The notes below the pieces were generated by a model. The model had not been told where the DNA came from, made no database searches, and saw only the letters and a list, made by a program, of their open reading frames with translations. From Planococcus sp. SK3692 (GTDB taxonomy: Bacteria > Bacillota > Bacilli > Bacillales_A > Planococcaceae), in contig NZ_JARCHV010000002.1 of NCBI RefSeq assembly GCF_028890485.2, positions 620,001 through 684,000 on the forward strand: a stretch of DNA of 64,000 nt. Direction: 5' to 3'. A program made the position numbers and the translations under genes. Of this stretch, positions 53,298 through 61,721 are shown one piece after another; within the stretch, counting starts at the first letter, position 1, and the number at the start of each line of letters is the position of its first letter.

Positions 53298-53508
53298 AAA
53301 GAAAGAAGCGAGCTTTATTGTTGAAGTCAGGTCGGACGATTCGCGGCAAGATCCGACACAAGAGATTTTTCTCACGGACCATACCGAATTCATCGGCGCC
53401 GCAAATTCGTTCGAGGAGTTAGAAGAAGGCGATCGCGTCAAAGTGACCCAGTTCGGCACCACACCGGACATCCCTTATTTTCTGGCATCCCGAGTAACGG
53501 TTGAGTGA
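53203..53508 (+). CDS. Small lipoprotein, possibly DUF3221 (YobA-like)
   Basis: 101 residues. The signal I-V-L-V-I-S-L-V-F-L-T-G-C gives a lipobox with Cys near residue 23. The mature part is a small beta-rich domain (G-T-V-A-E-K-K-E-A-S-F-I-V and G-D-R-V-K-V-T) like DUF3221 or OB-type extracellular domains. The ATG at 53203 or the GTG at 53209 may be used. It overlaps the preceding membrane-protein frame by 95 bases. Confidence 0.7.
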   Translation: MGVRTIKKLLIVLVISLVFLTGCGRLQGTVAEKKEASFIVEVRSDDSRQDPTQEIFLTDHTEFIGAANSFEELEEGDRVKVTQFGTTPDIPYFLASRVTVE

Positions 53509-53583
53509 ATGTTGGTGAAATAGACAGAAACTTATTATGTACCAATGCCAGCGCCACGTGGTAATCTAATAAAAATCAAAAAC

Positions 53584-53853
53584 AGTGCGATGAAGAGAAC
53601 AGTAGGTGACGATTCCTTTTCTTAGAGAGCTCCGGGGTGGTGAAACGGGGCAAAAGGGCGTCAGTGAAGCAAGCCTCTGAGCACCGCATCGGAACCGGAC
53701 GGGGATGATGCGGCGTCTGCTCCCGTTAACGAGCTCAGGTATAGATTCAATGTACCGAATGAGGCTTATATGGCGACATAGGAGCGAACAGGGGTGGCAC
53801 CACGACCGGAATCTCGTCCCCAAGACAATTGTCTTGGGGGCGAGATTTTTTCT
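53584..53853 (+). promoter_or_regulatory. T-box leader (tRNA-sensing), probably serine-specific
   Basis: Stem I features are present: GCGATGAAGAGAACAGTAG at the 5' side, the apical AGAGAGCTCCGGGG...GGTGAAACGG region and CTCTGAGCACC on the 3' side. The T-box sequence GGGGTGGCACCACG is at 53791-53804. The helix AGAG/CTCT places the specifier loop end at GCAAGC, so AGC (Ser) is the best reading. The bulge TGGC predicts a G discriminator base, which fits tRNA-Ser. Other triplets (GCA, CAA) cannot be excluded by eye. It precedes an MFS transporter gene. Confidence 0.88.
53812..53851 (+). terminator. T-box-controlled terminator
   Basis: TCTCGTCCCCAAGACA and GTCTTGGGGGCGAGA form a long stem followed by six T. 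It competes with the antiterminator built around the T-box sequence. Confidence 0.93.
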
Positions 53854-53885
53854 TTGCCCACAAGAAACGGGAAGCGGTGGCGGAG

Positions 53886-55139
53886 ATGAAAAGTTTGTGG
53901 AAAGACAAAGAATGGCGGGAGCCAGCTATATTGCTCACAGGGATCGGCATCGCGAACTTTGGGGCGTGGGTATATTTGATCGCGCTGAACTTGATCGTGC
54001 TCGATATGACCGGATCGGCGCTTGCAGTTGCGGGTCTATACATCGTCAAGCCTTTGGCGGCGGTGTTAACAAACTTTTGGTCGGGAAGCGTCATCGACCG
54101 GGCCAACCAGCGCAATTTGATGATTATGCTCGATGTGTTACGGGCTATGCTTATCGCCTGCTTGCCGTTTGCTTCTTCTTTATGGCTTATTTATGTATTC
54201 GTGCTCCTTATCAATATGGCGGGTTCGATGTTTGAACCGGCTTCGATGAGCTATATCACAAAACTCATCCCGGAAAAAAACCGCCAGCGTTTCAACGCAT
54301 TCCGTAGCCTCATCGATTCGGGGGCATTTCTCATTGGCCCAGCAGTCGCTGGCGTTTTGTTCATGATGGGCACGCCGGTGACGGCCATTTATTTGAACGC
54401 TCTTGCGCTCGTCATCTCTGCGCTGATCTTAAGTTCCATGCCGAAGCTCGAACACGCAGTCTCCACGGAACTTCCAGAGCGTATGTCCTGGGAAATAATC
54501 CGCGCTGACTGGAGAGTGGTCATCGCGTTTAGCAAAAAACATGCACTTGTCATGACGGTATTCTTTTTGTTCAGCTGCATGATGGTCATGGCAGCCTCAA
54601 TCGATTCACAAGAAGCGACGTTCTCAAAACGGGTGCTCGGGCTAACTGACGGTGAATACGGATTTCTCGTAAGTGTCGCGGGAGCCGGCATCATCTTTGG
54701 GGCCATCGTCAATACCGTTTACACGAAAAGGTTGAGTGTCGCTGCGCTGATCGGCGGTGGGTCGGTCATGGTGTCGGCAGGCTATCTCGTTTACGCGTTC
54801 TCGAGCTCGTTCATGGGAGCGGCGATCGGGTTTTTCATTTTGGCGTTTTCGCTCGCTTTTGCCAACACCGGATTTCACACCTTCACACAAAACAATATTC
54901 CGGTCGACGTCATGGGCAGGACCGTCAGCGTCTACGGGCTTTTTGAAGCCTTGCTCGTCATATTAACGACCGCGGTCATCGGGCTTGTCTCTGAACTGGT
55001 GACAGTTCAGCCGGTCGTCATCGCTTCTACTGCGGCCATGTTCGGAATCTCGATTTTGTTGCTGGCGATGAGTTTCAAGCAATCCAAAGAAAGCAGCTTA
55101 GCTGAAGTGACGCTGAATGCCGAAACGCCAAGCACATAA
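53886..55139 (+). CDS. MFS transporter behind a T-box
   Basis: 417 residues with about 12 membrane helices, of the YfiS/YkuC-like MFS type (N-terminal F-G-A-W-V-Y-L-I-A-L-N-L and S-G-S-V-I-D-R-A-N-Q-R-N-L-M). The ATG at 53886 is chosen because frames from 53829 begin inside the T-box terminator; a GTG at 53877 is an alternative. The T-box suggests induction when one aminoacyl-tRNA runs short, so import of an amino acid or export of a related compound is a reasonable guess. The family assignment alone would rather suggest drug efflux. Confidence 0.87.
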   Translation: MKSLWKDKEWREPAILLTGIGIANFGAWVYLIALNLIVLDMTGSALAVAGLYIVKPLAAVLTNFWSGSVIDRANQRNLMIMLDVLRAMLIACLPFASSLWLIYVFVLLINMAGSMFEPASMSYITKLIPEKNRQRFNAFRSLIDSGAFLIGPAVAGVLFMMGTPVTAIYLNALALVISALILSSMPKLEHAVSTELPERMSWEIIRADWRVVIAFSKKHALVMTVFFLFSCMMVMAASIDSQEATFSKRVLGLTDGEYGFLVSVAGAGIIFGAIVNTVYTKRLSVAALIGGGSVMVSAGYLVYAFSSSFMGAAIGFFILAFSLAFANTGFHTFTQNNIPVDVMGRTVSVYGLFEALLVILTTAVIGLVSELVTVQPVVIASTAAMFGISILLLAMSFKQSKESSLAEVTLNAETPST

Positions 55140-55180
55140 AAAGAAAGGCTTGCCACATTTCCGGCAAGCCTTTCTCTTTG
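55139..55180. terminator. Bidirectional terminator
   Basis: AGAAAGGCTTGCC and GGCAAGCCTTTCT pair around a short loop between the convergent MFS and DUF305 genes. Confidence 0.88.
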
Positions 55181-55181
55181 T

Positions 55182-55637
55182 TTATTGTTCATTCTCCAAG
55201 TCCTCGATCAATTGCTCCATCTCCGCGATTTCCTTGCGCTGCGCTTCAATGATGTCATCTGCCAGCTGTCTCACGCGCGGGTCGGAAATGTTCGCGCGTT
55301 CACTCGTCAAAATCGCGATCGAGTGGTGGGGAATCATCGCTTTCATCCAGCCGGTATCTTCGATGAGCACTTGGCTGCGCACGAGATACAATGATAAGGA
55401 GAAAATCAATGCGCTGCTGGCAAGGATGCCGACATTCGCTTTTTTGTTCTTATACATTGGCCACATGAACAGCAGCATGACGATCGCCATCACGGAGCCC
55501 ATGATCAAAGCCATATAGAGCCGCGTTTCACTAAAGCTGACATGCGCAAATTCAAAGACATTTAAATACATCAGCCAATACATGATAAATGTGGAGGTCC
55601 CGATCATGATTCCGAATTTTAAATAATTATTCATCAT
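55182..55637 (-). CDS. DUF305 domain membrane protein
   Basis: 151 residues. Three membrane helices come first (about 5-25, 38-60, 68-88). The C-terminal part carries the DUF305 signature M-K-A-M-I-P-H-H-S-I-A-I-L-T-S-E-R-A and an amphipathic, Glu-rich helix. DUF305 proteins are often encoded with copper-resistance genes, as here, and the M-x-x-H-H pair could bind metal. GGAGAGAGAG precedes the ATG. The YdhK-like lipoprotein gene lies 30 bp upstream, probably in the same transcript. Confidence 0.88.
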   Translation of the reverse strand: MMNNYLKFGIMIGTSTFIMYWLMYLNVFEFAHVSFSETRLYMALIMGSVMAIVMLLFMWPMYKNKKANVGILASSALIFSLSLYLVRSQVLIEDTGWMKAMIPHHSIAILTSERANISDPRVRQLADDIIEAQRKEIAEMEQLIEDLENEQ

Positions 55638-55667
55638 CTCTCTCTCCTTTATAGTGATTGCTTAGGC

Positions 55668-56288
55668 TTACTCTACAGGTGCCAACTCGTCTTCAGTGAC
55701 CCATTTATGGTTGGTCACTTCTTCTTCAGTATCGGTCGTTGTGAAATCGATCATGTAAACAGTCGTCTGTTCGGCAGAATCGATCGTCGCAGTAGCGCCA
55801 TCCATGCCTTCCATGTGGTCGGCATCGAGCACGACTTCATCTCCAACTGCATAAGGTTCGTCAGGTGCATCTTCCAATTCTTCGTGGATAACCCACTTAT
55901 GGTCTTCGACAGGATCGCCGCCGCCCTCAGGCGTGTAGCTCACTGCGTAAACCGTCGTATCATATGCTCCGGCGATGGTCGCTTCTGCGCCTTGCATCCC
56001 GCTCATATGATCCGTCTCGATAATGGCTTGTCCGCCAACTTCATACGTTGGATCTTGTGCTTCCTGTAAATCGTCCGGAATTTCGCCGGAACCGGAATGA
56101 TCCATCATATGGCCGTCCTCGCCGTCCATATTCTCATCCATTTGTTCGTTCATCTCATCGGAGTTCTCTCCCATGTTCTCATCCATCTGCTCATCCATAT
56201 CGGAAGGCGACGGATCTGCATTGCACGCACTTAGCGCCAAAGCGGCCACAATCGACATCGTACCCATCATCATCTTATTCTTAATCAT
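55668..56288 (-). CDS. YdhK-family lipoprotein with two DUF1541 repeats
   Basis: 206 residues. The lipobox L-S-A-C puts Cys near residue 21. A Met/Asp/Glu-rich stretch follows (M-D-E-Q-M-D-E-N-M and G-H-M-M-D-H), typical of extracellular metal-binding linkers. Two DUF1541 repeats come next, each with V-x-x-x-A-x-x-x-x-D-H-M-x-G-M and H-K-W-V. YdhK relatives are found with copper genes. GAGGGGA precedes the ATG. A role in surface copper binding is inferred. Confidence 0.87.
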   Translation of the reverse strand: MIKNKMMMGTMSIVAALALSACNADPSPSDMDEQMDENMGENSDEMNEQMDENMDGEDGHMMDHSGSGEIPDDLQEAQDPTYEVGGQAIIETDHMSGMQGAEATIAGAYDTTVYAVSYTPEGGGDPVEDHKWVIHEELEDAPDEPYAVGDEVVLDADHMEGMDGATATIDSAEQTTVYMIDFTTTDTEEEVTNHKWVTEDELAPVE

Positions 56289-56791
56289 TTTCTTCCCCTC
56301 ATTTCTTAGGTGTATGTTTCTTGGCGGTCAATTCAATAGTGAATCACGCCCTATATGGTTAAGCTACCCCGAAGTTCTGCATAAAGTGTGCAGGAAACGT
56401 GACAATTTATCTTTCTGGAAATTAATTAAGTTTTTCCGTGACAGAAGCAAGCTGTTATTTCCGGATATGCACAAAAACTCGAAACTTATCCGTTATAGTA
56501 GAATGAATTGCTATATATAAAGGAATAATACGTTCAATCCAGAAACTTTTATAAACGATGAAACTTAAATTGATGAAATGATGCTGCTTTTGATACAAAC
56601 TACAACATCATATAAAGTTCAAAATATGGAGCAAAACTGCGGAGACTCCCGTGGGAAAGCGAGATAGACGAGACCCCGCAAGGCGCGGAGCGACTGAGGA
56701 GGCTCGGCGCTCGCCCACAGGAAAGCGGAGCGGTTTTGCGGAATATAAGGTATCATTTTGTGAAAAAAAGAGTCGCTGAAAGAGGGAGTCT
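56289..56791. other. Divergent intergenic region of the copper island
   Basis: A 503-bp spacer between the YdhK-like gene and the sensor kinase gene. It holds a dispersed repeat (about 56634-56745) and the two divergent promoters, none of which was clear enough to place. No small gene was recognised. Confidence 0.5.
56634..56745. repeat. Dispersed intergenic repeat, copy R4 (reverse orientation)
   Basis: It reads GACTCCCGTGGGAAAGCGAG, GAGACCCCGCAAGGCGCG, AGCGACTGAGGAGGCTCGGC and GCCCACAGGAAAGCGGAGCG. The reverse complement matches copies R2 and R3 block by block. Confidence 0.75.
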
Positions 56792-58180
56792 ATGTTCAAT
56801 CGACTGGCATTAAAAATCGGCCTATTATTTTTCGTCTTCATCGTCAGCATCGAATTGTTCTTGTTTTCGACGCTCTACATTACCTACGTCAACGAACGCG
56901 TCGATGAAGTGATGACGAACTTGCTCGCGAGGGGCAATACCCATAGCGAGGTGCTCGAAGACAGTTTCAATGAAACGACCTTGTCCCACGTGGCGATGAT
57001 GGAATCGTCTTCAGACTTTATCGTTATCATCACGGATGAATCCGGCAATGAATTGACCCATTCCGACCGGATCGAACCCGAAATGCTCGACGTGCTCGGC
57101 CATACCGATATCGAGCAGATTCCGGAACAAGGCGAGATCCTGGAGGACAATTGGCGGGACGAGCGCTTTATCGCGACCGACAGCCCGATCACCATCGGCG
57201 GCGAGCACCGCGGCCATGTCTTTATGTTTGCGGAAACCAATCACATCAAGGAAATGGTCGACCGCATGAGAAATCAATTCCTGCTCGGTGGCTTGATCTC
57301 GGTGCTGCTGACAGTCATGACCATTTTCCTGTTGTCGCGCTTTATCACCTTGCCGCTCATTCGCATGAAAGAAGCGACCGAGCAACTCGGCAAAGGGAAA
57401 AGCGAAGTGGCGCTTCATATCGAGCGCAACGACGAACTCGGCGAACTGGCCAATGCCATCACCCATCTATCCGATGATTTGGACCGGCTCAAGCAAGAAC
57501 GCAACGATTTTCTTGCGAGCATCTCCCATGAACTGCGCACGCCGCTCACCTATATGAAAGGCTATGCCGATATCGCGAGCCGCCCGGGGCTAACGGAACA
57601 AGAACGGGATGAATACCTTGCGATCATCCGCGAAGAAACCGGCCATTTGACGAAGCTCATCAAGCAATTATTTGAACTGGCCCAACTCGACCATAACCAA
57701 TTTTCGATCCAGAAAGAACAAGTGCCGATCGATGCGCTATGCCACTCGGTCGCAGCCCTCGTGCGTCCGGCATTCAATGACAAGAACATCGCGATCTCGG
57801 TCGAATGTGATCCGGAAATTACCGCGTGGATCGATCCAGCGCGTTTCCAGCAAGTGCTGCTCAATATTCTCGACAATGCGCGCAAGCATTCCGAGCCGAA
57901 TACCACGGTGACTTTGCAAGCGCAACAAGATGCAGAATCCATCACACTTACCGTGACAGATGCCGGCGAAGGCATTCCTGAAAACGATCTGCCTTACGTC
58001 TTCGACCGCCTGTACCGCGTCGACAAATCCAGGTCCCGCAAGTTCGGCGGCAGCGGTCTTGGGCTTGCGATCGCGAAAGAACTGGTCGAATCACACGGCG
58101 GCCACATCCGCATCGATTCCACACCGAATATTGGAACGGCAGTGACGATTACATTAAAAAGGGAGGATGGGCATGCATAA
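56792..58180 (+). CDS. Sensor histidine kinase of the copper island
   Basis: 462 residues. Two membrane helices (about 8-32 and 164-187) flank a 130-residue extracellular sensor. A HAMP domain follows, then HisKA with the phosphorylated His246 in S-I-S-H-E-L-R-T-P-L, and a HATPase domain with N-box N-I-L-D-N-A-R-K-H and G-boxes D-A-G-E-G-I and F-G-G-S-G-L-G-L. GAGGGAG precedes the ATG. It overlaps the response regulator gene by eight bases, with the kinase first, which is the less common order. Sensing of copper or envelope stress is inferred from neighbours. Confidence 0.92.
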   Translation: MFNRLALKIGLLFFVFIVSIELFLFSTLYITYVNERVDEVMTNLLARGNTHSEVLEDSFNETTLSHVAMMESSSDFIVIITDESGNELTHSDRIEPEMLDVLGHTDIEQIPEQGEILEDNWRDERFIATDSPITIGGEHRGHVFMFAETNHIKEMVDRMRNQFLLGGLISVLLTVMTIFLLSRFITLPLIRMKEATEQLGKGKSEVALHIERNDELGELANAITHLSDDLDRLKQERNDFLASISHELRTPLTYMKGYADIASRPGLTEQERDEYLAIIREETGHLTKLIKQLFELAQLDHNQFSIQKEQVPIDALCHSVAALVRPAFNDKNIAISVECDPEITAWIDPARFQQVLLNILDNARKHSEPNTTVTLQAQQDAESITLTVTDAGEGIPENDLPYVFDRLYRVDKSRSRKFGGSGLGLAIAKELVESHGGHIRIDSTPNIGTAVTITLKREDGHA

Positions 58181-58850
58181 AATCCTATTGATCGACGACG
58201 AGCAGCGCATGCTCGATTTATTATCCTTGTATTTAACGCCCCATCAGTATCAATGCACGAAAGCACAAGGGCCGCGGGAAGCGCTGCGTTATTTGGAGAC
58301 GCAGGCGTTCGATGTCGTCCTGCTCGACATCATGATGCCCGAGATGAGCGGCTTTGAGTTATGCGTCAAAATCCGCAGCTTTTCCGATGTGCCGATCATC
58401 ATGCTGACGGCGCGTGAGCAGCAGGAAGATATCGTCAAAGGTCTCAAGCTCGGTGCGGATGATTACATCACCAAGCCTTTCAACGAAGAAGAATTGCTCG
58501 CTCGCATCGAAGCACTTCTCAGGCGGCAGGTACCGAAAAACATCATCGAAGTAGAAGGATTGAAATGGAACGAAGAACGTTTTGAACTGAGCTACCGGGG
58601 CACACCGATCAAACTGACGCCGAAAGAATTTTTCATGGTCGGGCAATTATTGAAAAACCCCGGCAAAGTGTTTTCGCGCGACCAACTGATCTTACTTATC
58701 TGGGGCTATGACTCAGAAACGGAAGGGCGCACAATCGATTCGCATGTCCGCAACGTCCGAGAGAAAATACGCCAATCCGGCTTTCCGGTCGATAAGCATT
58801 TCCTGACCGTTTGGGGCGTCGGCTATAAATGGTTGAACGAAGCCGAATAA
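58173..58850 (+). CDS. OmpR-family response regulator of the copper island
   Basis: 225 residues. The receiver has the acidic pair D-D-E near 8-10, phosphorylated Asp52 in V-V-L-L-D-I-M-M-P, the T-A-R switch motif and K-P-F. The C-terminal winged helix carries E-F-F-M-V-G-Q-L-L and T-V-W-G-V-G-Y-K-W. The ATG at 58173 is six bases after AGGGAGG; an ATG at 58167 is too close. A direct repeat with 11-bp period at the copB promoter is a likely target. Confidence 0.92.
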   Translation: MHKILLIDDEQRMLDLLSLYLTPHQYQCTKAQGPREALRYLETQAFDVVLLDIMMPEMSGFELCVKIRSFSDVPIIMLTAREQQEDIVKGLKLGADDYITKPFNEEELLARIEALLRRQVPKNIIEVEGLKWNEERFELSYRGTPIKLTPKEFFMVGQLLKNPGKVFSRDQLILLIWGYDSETEGRTIDSHVRNVREKIRQSGFPVDKHFLTVWGVGYKWLNEAE

Positions 58851-58855
58851 ACGCA

Positions 58856-58892
58856 CAAAAGAGCCAGCCGGAAGAATTCCAGCTGGCTCTCT
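58856..58892. terminator. Terminator between convergent genes
   Basis: AGAGCCAGC and GCTGGCTCT form the stem, with a partly paired GGAA/TTCC inside. Its T run is weak on both sides. Confidence 0.75.
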
Positions 58893-58897
58893 CTGTC

Positions 58898-59230
58898 TTA
58901 TGCGATTGAATGGCAGGCCTCTGCGCATTTATGGCAAGCTTCTGCACAGTGTTTGCAATGGTCGTGCATATCGGCGTGTTTCTGGCATTCGTCGCCACAA
59001 GCTTGGCAGATTTCCGCACATACTTTGGCCAGTTGGGAAACAAACGGTGAATTGCACGTGATTGCCTGTTCCAGATACGCGCACATATCTGCACATTCCC
59101 GGTCCAAACGGATGCATCCCGCCATCATCTTGACATCGTCTTCCTGAAGGCAAGCATCGAAGCAGTGGTTGCACGCCGCCATGCAATCGTGCAGTGTGTC
59201 GAGCAATTGCTGGTGTTGTTCGTGAGCCAT
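58898..59230 (-). CDS. Four-helix bundle, Cys-rich copper-binding protein (Csp/DUF326-like)
   Basis: 110 residues with 17 Cys and many His, arranged as C-x3-C-x2-C-x3-C and similar groups on successive helices (C-M-A-A-C-N-H-C-F-D-A-C; C-A-E-I-C-Q-A-C; C-K-H-C-A-E-A-C-H-K-C). This is the pattern of cytosolic copper storage proteins (Csp3/YhjQ family), which hold Cu(I) inside the bundle. No signal peptide. GAGGAGG precedes the ATG. It is divergent from copB across 213 bp. Confidence 0.93.
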   Translation of the reverse strand: MAHEQHQQLLDTLHDCMAACNHCFDACLQEDDVKMMAGCIRLDRECADMCAYLEQAITCNSPFVSQLAKVCAEICQACGDECQKHADMHDHCKHCAEACHKCAEACHSIA

Positions 59231-59367
59231 TCCAAAAACCTCCTCATTAGATTTAACTTGTCAGTACGGGATTTTCCCGGTCGAACTGGAAGTAAACGGA
59301 ATGGGATGAACTCCATGAAAACTCGATAGAAACTGCACACATTCCAAAACAGAAGCGAATTGGCCGG

Positions 59368-59401
59368 TCTCGATAATTTCTCGATAATTGACGCTTATAA
59401 T
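59368..59401 (+). promoter_or_regulatory. copB promoter with 11-bp direct repeat
   Basis: TCTCGATAATT occurs twice in tandem (59368-59378 and 59379-59389), followed by a perfect -10, TATAAT (59396-59401). The -35 position falls inside the repeat and is poor. This layout suits activation by an OmpR-type regulator bound as a head-to-tail dimer. The neighbouring response regulator is the natural candidate. Confidence 0.6.
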
Positions 59402-59443
59402 GAAGGCACAAGAACCGAAATACGATTCAAGAGGTGAAAGTTA

Positions 59444-61561
59444 ATGGCGAAACATGACGAAACGAAACGGCATGCAGGCAATCATTCACCAGGTGCAGAT
59501 CATCACGGAATGCATGAAGACGATTCAACTGTCCAGGAAGAGCACGTCCACACAGAACATGGACATCAAGATCACGAATCCGAAGACCACGGAGGCGGAC
59601 ACGGTCATCACGGTCACGGTGGTCATGAAGATATGGTGGACGATTTCAAGAAACGCTTTTTCATTTCGCTGATCTTGACCATTCCGATCCTCGCCATTTC
59701 GCCGATGATCCAGCATTTTCTCGGCGTCGATTGGCGCTTTGGCAATGATATGTACGTGTTGTTCGCTTTATCGTCGATCGTCTTTTTCTATGGCGGCTGG
59801 CCGTTCCTCGTAGGCGGCATCGCAGAATTGAAAGACAAAGCGCCAGGCATGATGACCTTGATTGCGCTCGCGATCACCATCGCCTACATATACAGCACTG
59901 TCGTCGTGTTCGGCTGGGACGGCAATCAGCTGTACTGGGAGCTCGCGACGCTCGTCACGATTATGCTGCTCGGGCACTGGATTGAAATGCGCTCGATCAT
60001 GGGGGCGTCAAACGCGCTCGAACAGCTGGTCAAATTGATGCCGAATGAAGCGCATCGTTTGGATGACGATAAACAAGTCGAAGATGTGCCCTTGTCCGAA
60101 ATCCGCAACAAGGATTGGGTATTGGTCAAGCCGGGCGAGAAAATCCCGGTCGACGGCGTCATCGTCGAAGGCCGTTCTGCTGTCGATGAGTCGATGCTGA
60201 CGGGCGAATCGATTCCGATCGAGAAAGAAGACGGCGACGAAGTCATTGGCGGCTCGGTCAATAAAGAAGGGTCACTTGTCGTGGAAGTCATGAAAACCGG
60301 GGAAGATTCATATTTGTCCCAAGTCATCACGATGGTCAAGGAAGCCCAGGAATCCAAATCAAGAACCCAGGATTTGACGAACCGCGCCGCGAAATGGCTG
60401 TTTTATTTGGCGCTTGTCGCCGGATTTGCCACATTGTTCGCTTGGCTCGCACTTGGCTATTCCTTTGATGTTGCTATCGAACGCATGGTGACGGTAATGG
60501 TCATCACATGCCCACACGCACTCGGTCTCGCAGCGCCGCTCGTCGTCGCGGTATCGACATCGATTTCAGCGAAGCAAGGCTTATTGATCCGCAACCGCGC
60601 CGATTTCGAAGGCGCGCGCAATTTGAACGCCGTTGTCTTCGATAAAACAGGAACTCTGACGAAAGGTGAGTTTGGAGTCACCGACATTGTCGCTAGCGAA
60701 GGCTATAGCGAAGACCAAGTGTTGCAACTCGCCGCAGCGATCGAGCAGAATTCGGAACACCCGATTGCCACAGGAATCGTCCAATCGGCAAAGAGCCGGA
60801 ATTTAACGATCGGCCAAGTGAAAGATTTCGAATCGATTACCGGTAAAGGCATACAAGGGCAAGTGGACGGCGTGAAGGTCAACGCCGTCAGCCCCGGTTA
60901 TATTAAAGGCGAGAACGTGCCTTATGATGAACAGGTTTTTAACGCCTTATCTGAAGAAGGCAAGACGGTCGTCTTCGTCCTGGTAGATGACAAATTGGCC
61001 GGCATGATTGCGCTTGCTGATATGGTGCGCGACACGGCAAAACAAGCAGTTGCGGCCTTGAAGGAAAAAGGCATCCACTCAATCATGCTGACAGGCGATA
61101 ACCAGAAAGTCGCGAATTGGGTCGCTGCACAGCTCGGCATAGATGAAGTCTACGCCGAAGTGCTGCCGGACGATAAAGCGAACCAAATCAAGAAAATCAA
61201 AGAGCAAGGCTGGCGCGTCGCCATGACTGGAGACGGCGTAAACGATGCCCCGGCACTCGCAACCGCCGACCTAGGCATCGCAATCGGCGCCGGAACGGAC
61301 GTCGCGATGGAAACGGCAGACGTCGTACTCGTCAAAAGCAACCCGAACGATGTCGTCGCGCTCATCGACCTGTCGAAAAAGACTTACCGCAAAATGATCC
61401 AGAACTTATGGTGGGCGACCGGCTATAATATTTTCGCCATCCCGCTTGCTGCCGGTGTCCTGGCACCTTGGGGCATCATCGTCAGCCCGGCAGTCGGCGC
61501 CGTGTTCATGAGCTTGAGTACGGTCATCGTCGCGATCAATGCGAAATTGCTTAAGGCTTAA
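59444..61561 (+). CDS. copB: CopB-type copper-exporting P-type ATPase
   Basis: 705 residues. The N-terminal 65 residues are very rich in His (with Asp, Glu and Gly), replacing the Cys-x-x-Cys domain of CopA. The membrane metal site is T-C-P-H-A-L-G (Cys356-Pro357-His358), diagnostic of the CopB/P1B-3 group. The actuator motif L-T-G-E-S, the phosphorylation motif D-K-T-G-T-L-T (Asp400), the nucleotide-domain motif S-E-H-P-I-A and the hinge G-D-G-V-N-D are all present. It exports copper from the cytosol. AGAGGTG precedes the ATG. Confidence 0.94.
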   Translation: MAKHDETKRHAGNHSPGADHHGMHEDDSTVQEEHVHTEHGHQDHESEDHGGGHGHHGHGGHEDMVDDFKKRFFISLILTIPILAISPMIQHFLGVDWRFGNDMYVLFALSSIVFFYGGWPFLVGGIAELKDKAPGMMTLIALAITIAYIYSTVVVFGWDGNQLYWELATLVTIMLLGHWIEMRSIMGASNALEQLVKLMPNEAHRLDDDKQVEDVPLSEIRNKDWVLVKPGEKIPVDGVIVEGRSAVDESMLTGESIPIEKEDGDEVIGGSVNKEGSLVVEVMKTGEDSYLSQVITMVKEAQESKSRTQDLTNRAAKWLFYLALVAGFATLFAWLALGYSFDVAIERMVTVMVITCPHALGLAAPLVVAVSTSISAKQGLLIRNRADFEGARNLNAVVFDKTGTLTKGEFGVTDIVASEGYSEDQVLQLAAAIEQNSEHPIATGIVQSAKSRNLTIGQVKDFESITGKGIQGQVDGVKVNAVSPGYIKGENVPYDEQVFNALSEEGKTVVFVLVDDKLAGMIALADMVRDTAKQAVAALKEKGIHSIMLTGDNQKVANWVAAQLGIDEVYAEVLPDDKANQIKKIKEQGWRVAMTGDGVNDAPALATADLGIAIGAGTDVAMETADVVLVKSNPNDVVALIDLSKKTYRKMIQNLWWATGYNIFAIPLAAGVLAPWGIIVSPAVGAVFMSLSTVIVAINAKLLKA

Positions 61562-61579
61562 AATGAATAGCCATACAAA

Positions 61580-61616
61580 ACAGAGCGTCCATTCAATATG
61601 AGTGGACGCTCTGTTT
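61580..61616 (+). terminator. Rho-independent terminator of copB
   Basis: AACAGAGCGTCCA and TGGACGCTCTGTT form the stem with an 11-base loop, followed by a short T run. Confidence 0.88.
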
Positions 61617-61721
61617 CTATTTGATATGTAATAAGGATAGGAAATGCGCAAAGAAAAATATATAGTAAAACTAATAAGAACTGGCCGATTGCCAAAGTCG
61701 AAACGAACGGAGAGAGATGGA

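Noticed and set aside
53829..53885. Earlier start for the MFS transporter
   Set aside because: It would begin inside the T-box terminator stem; the transporter-like sequence starts at the ATG at 53886.
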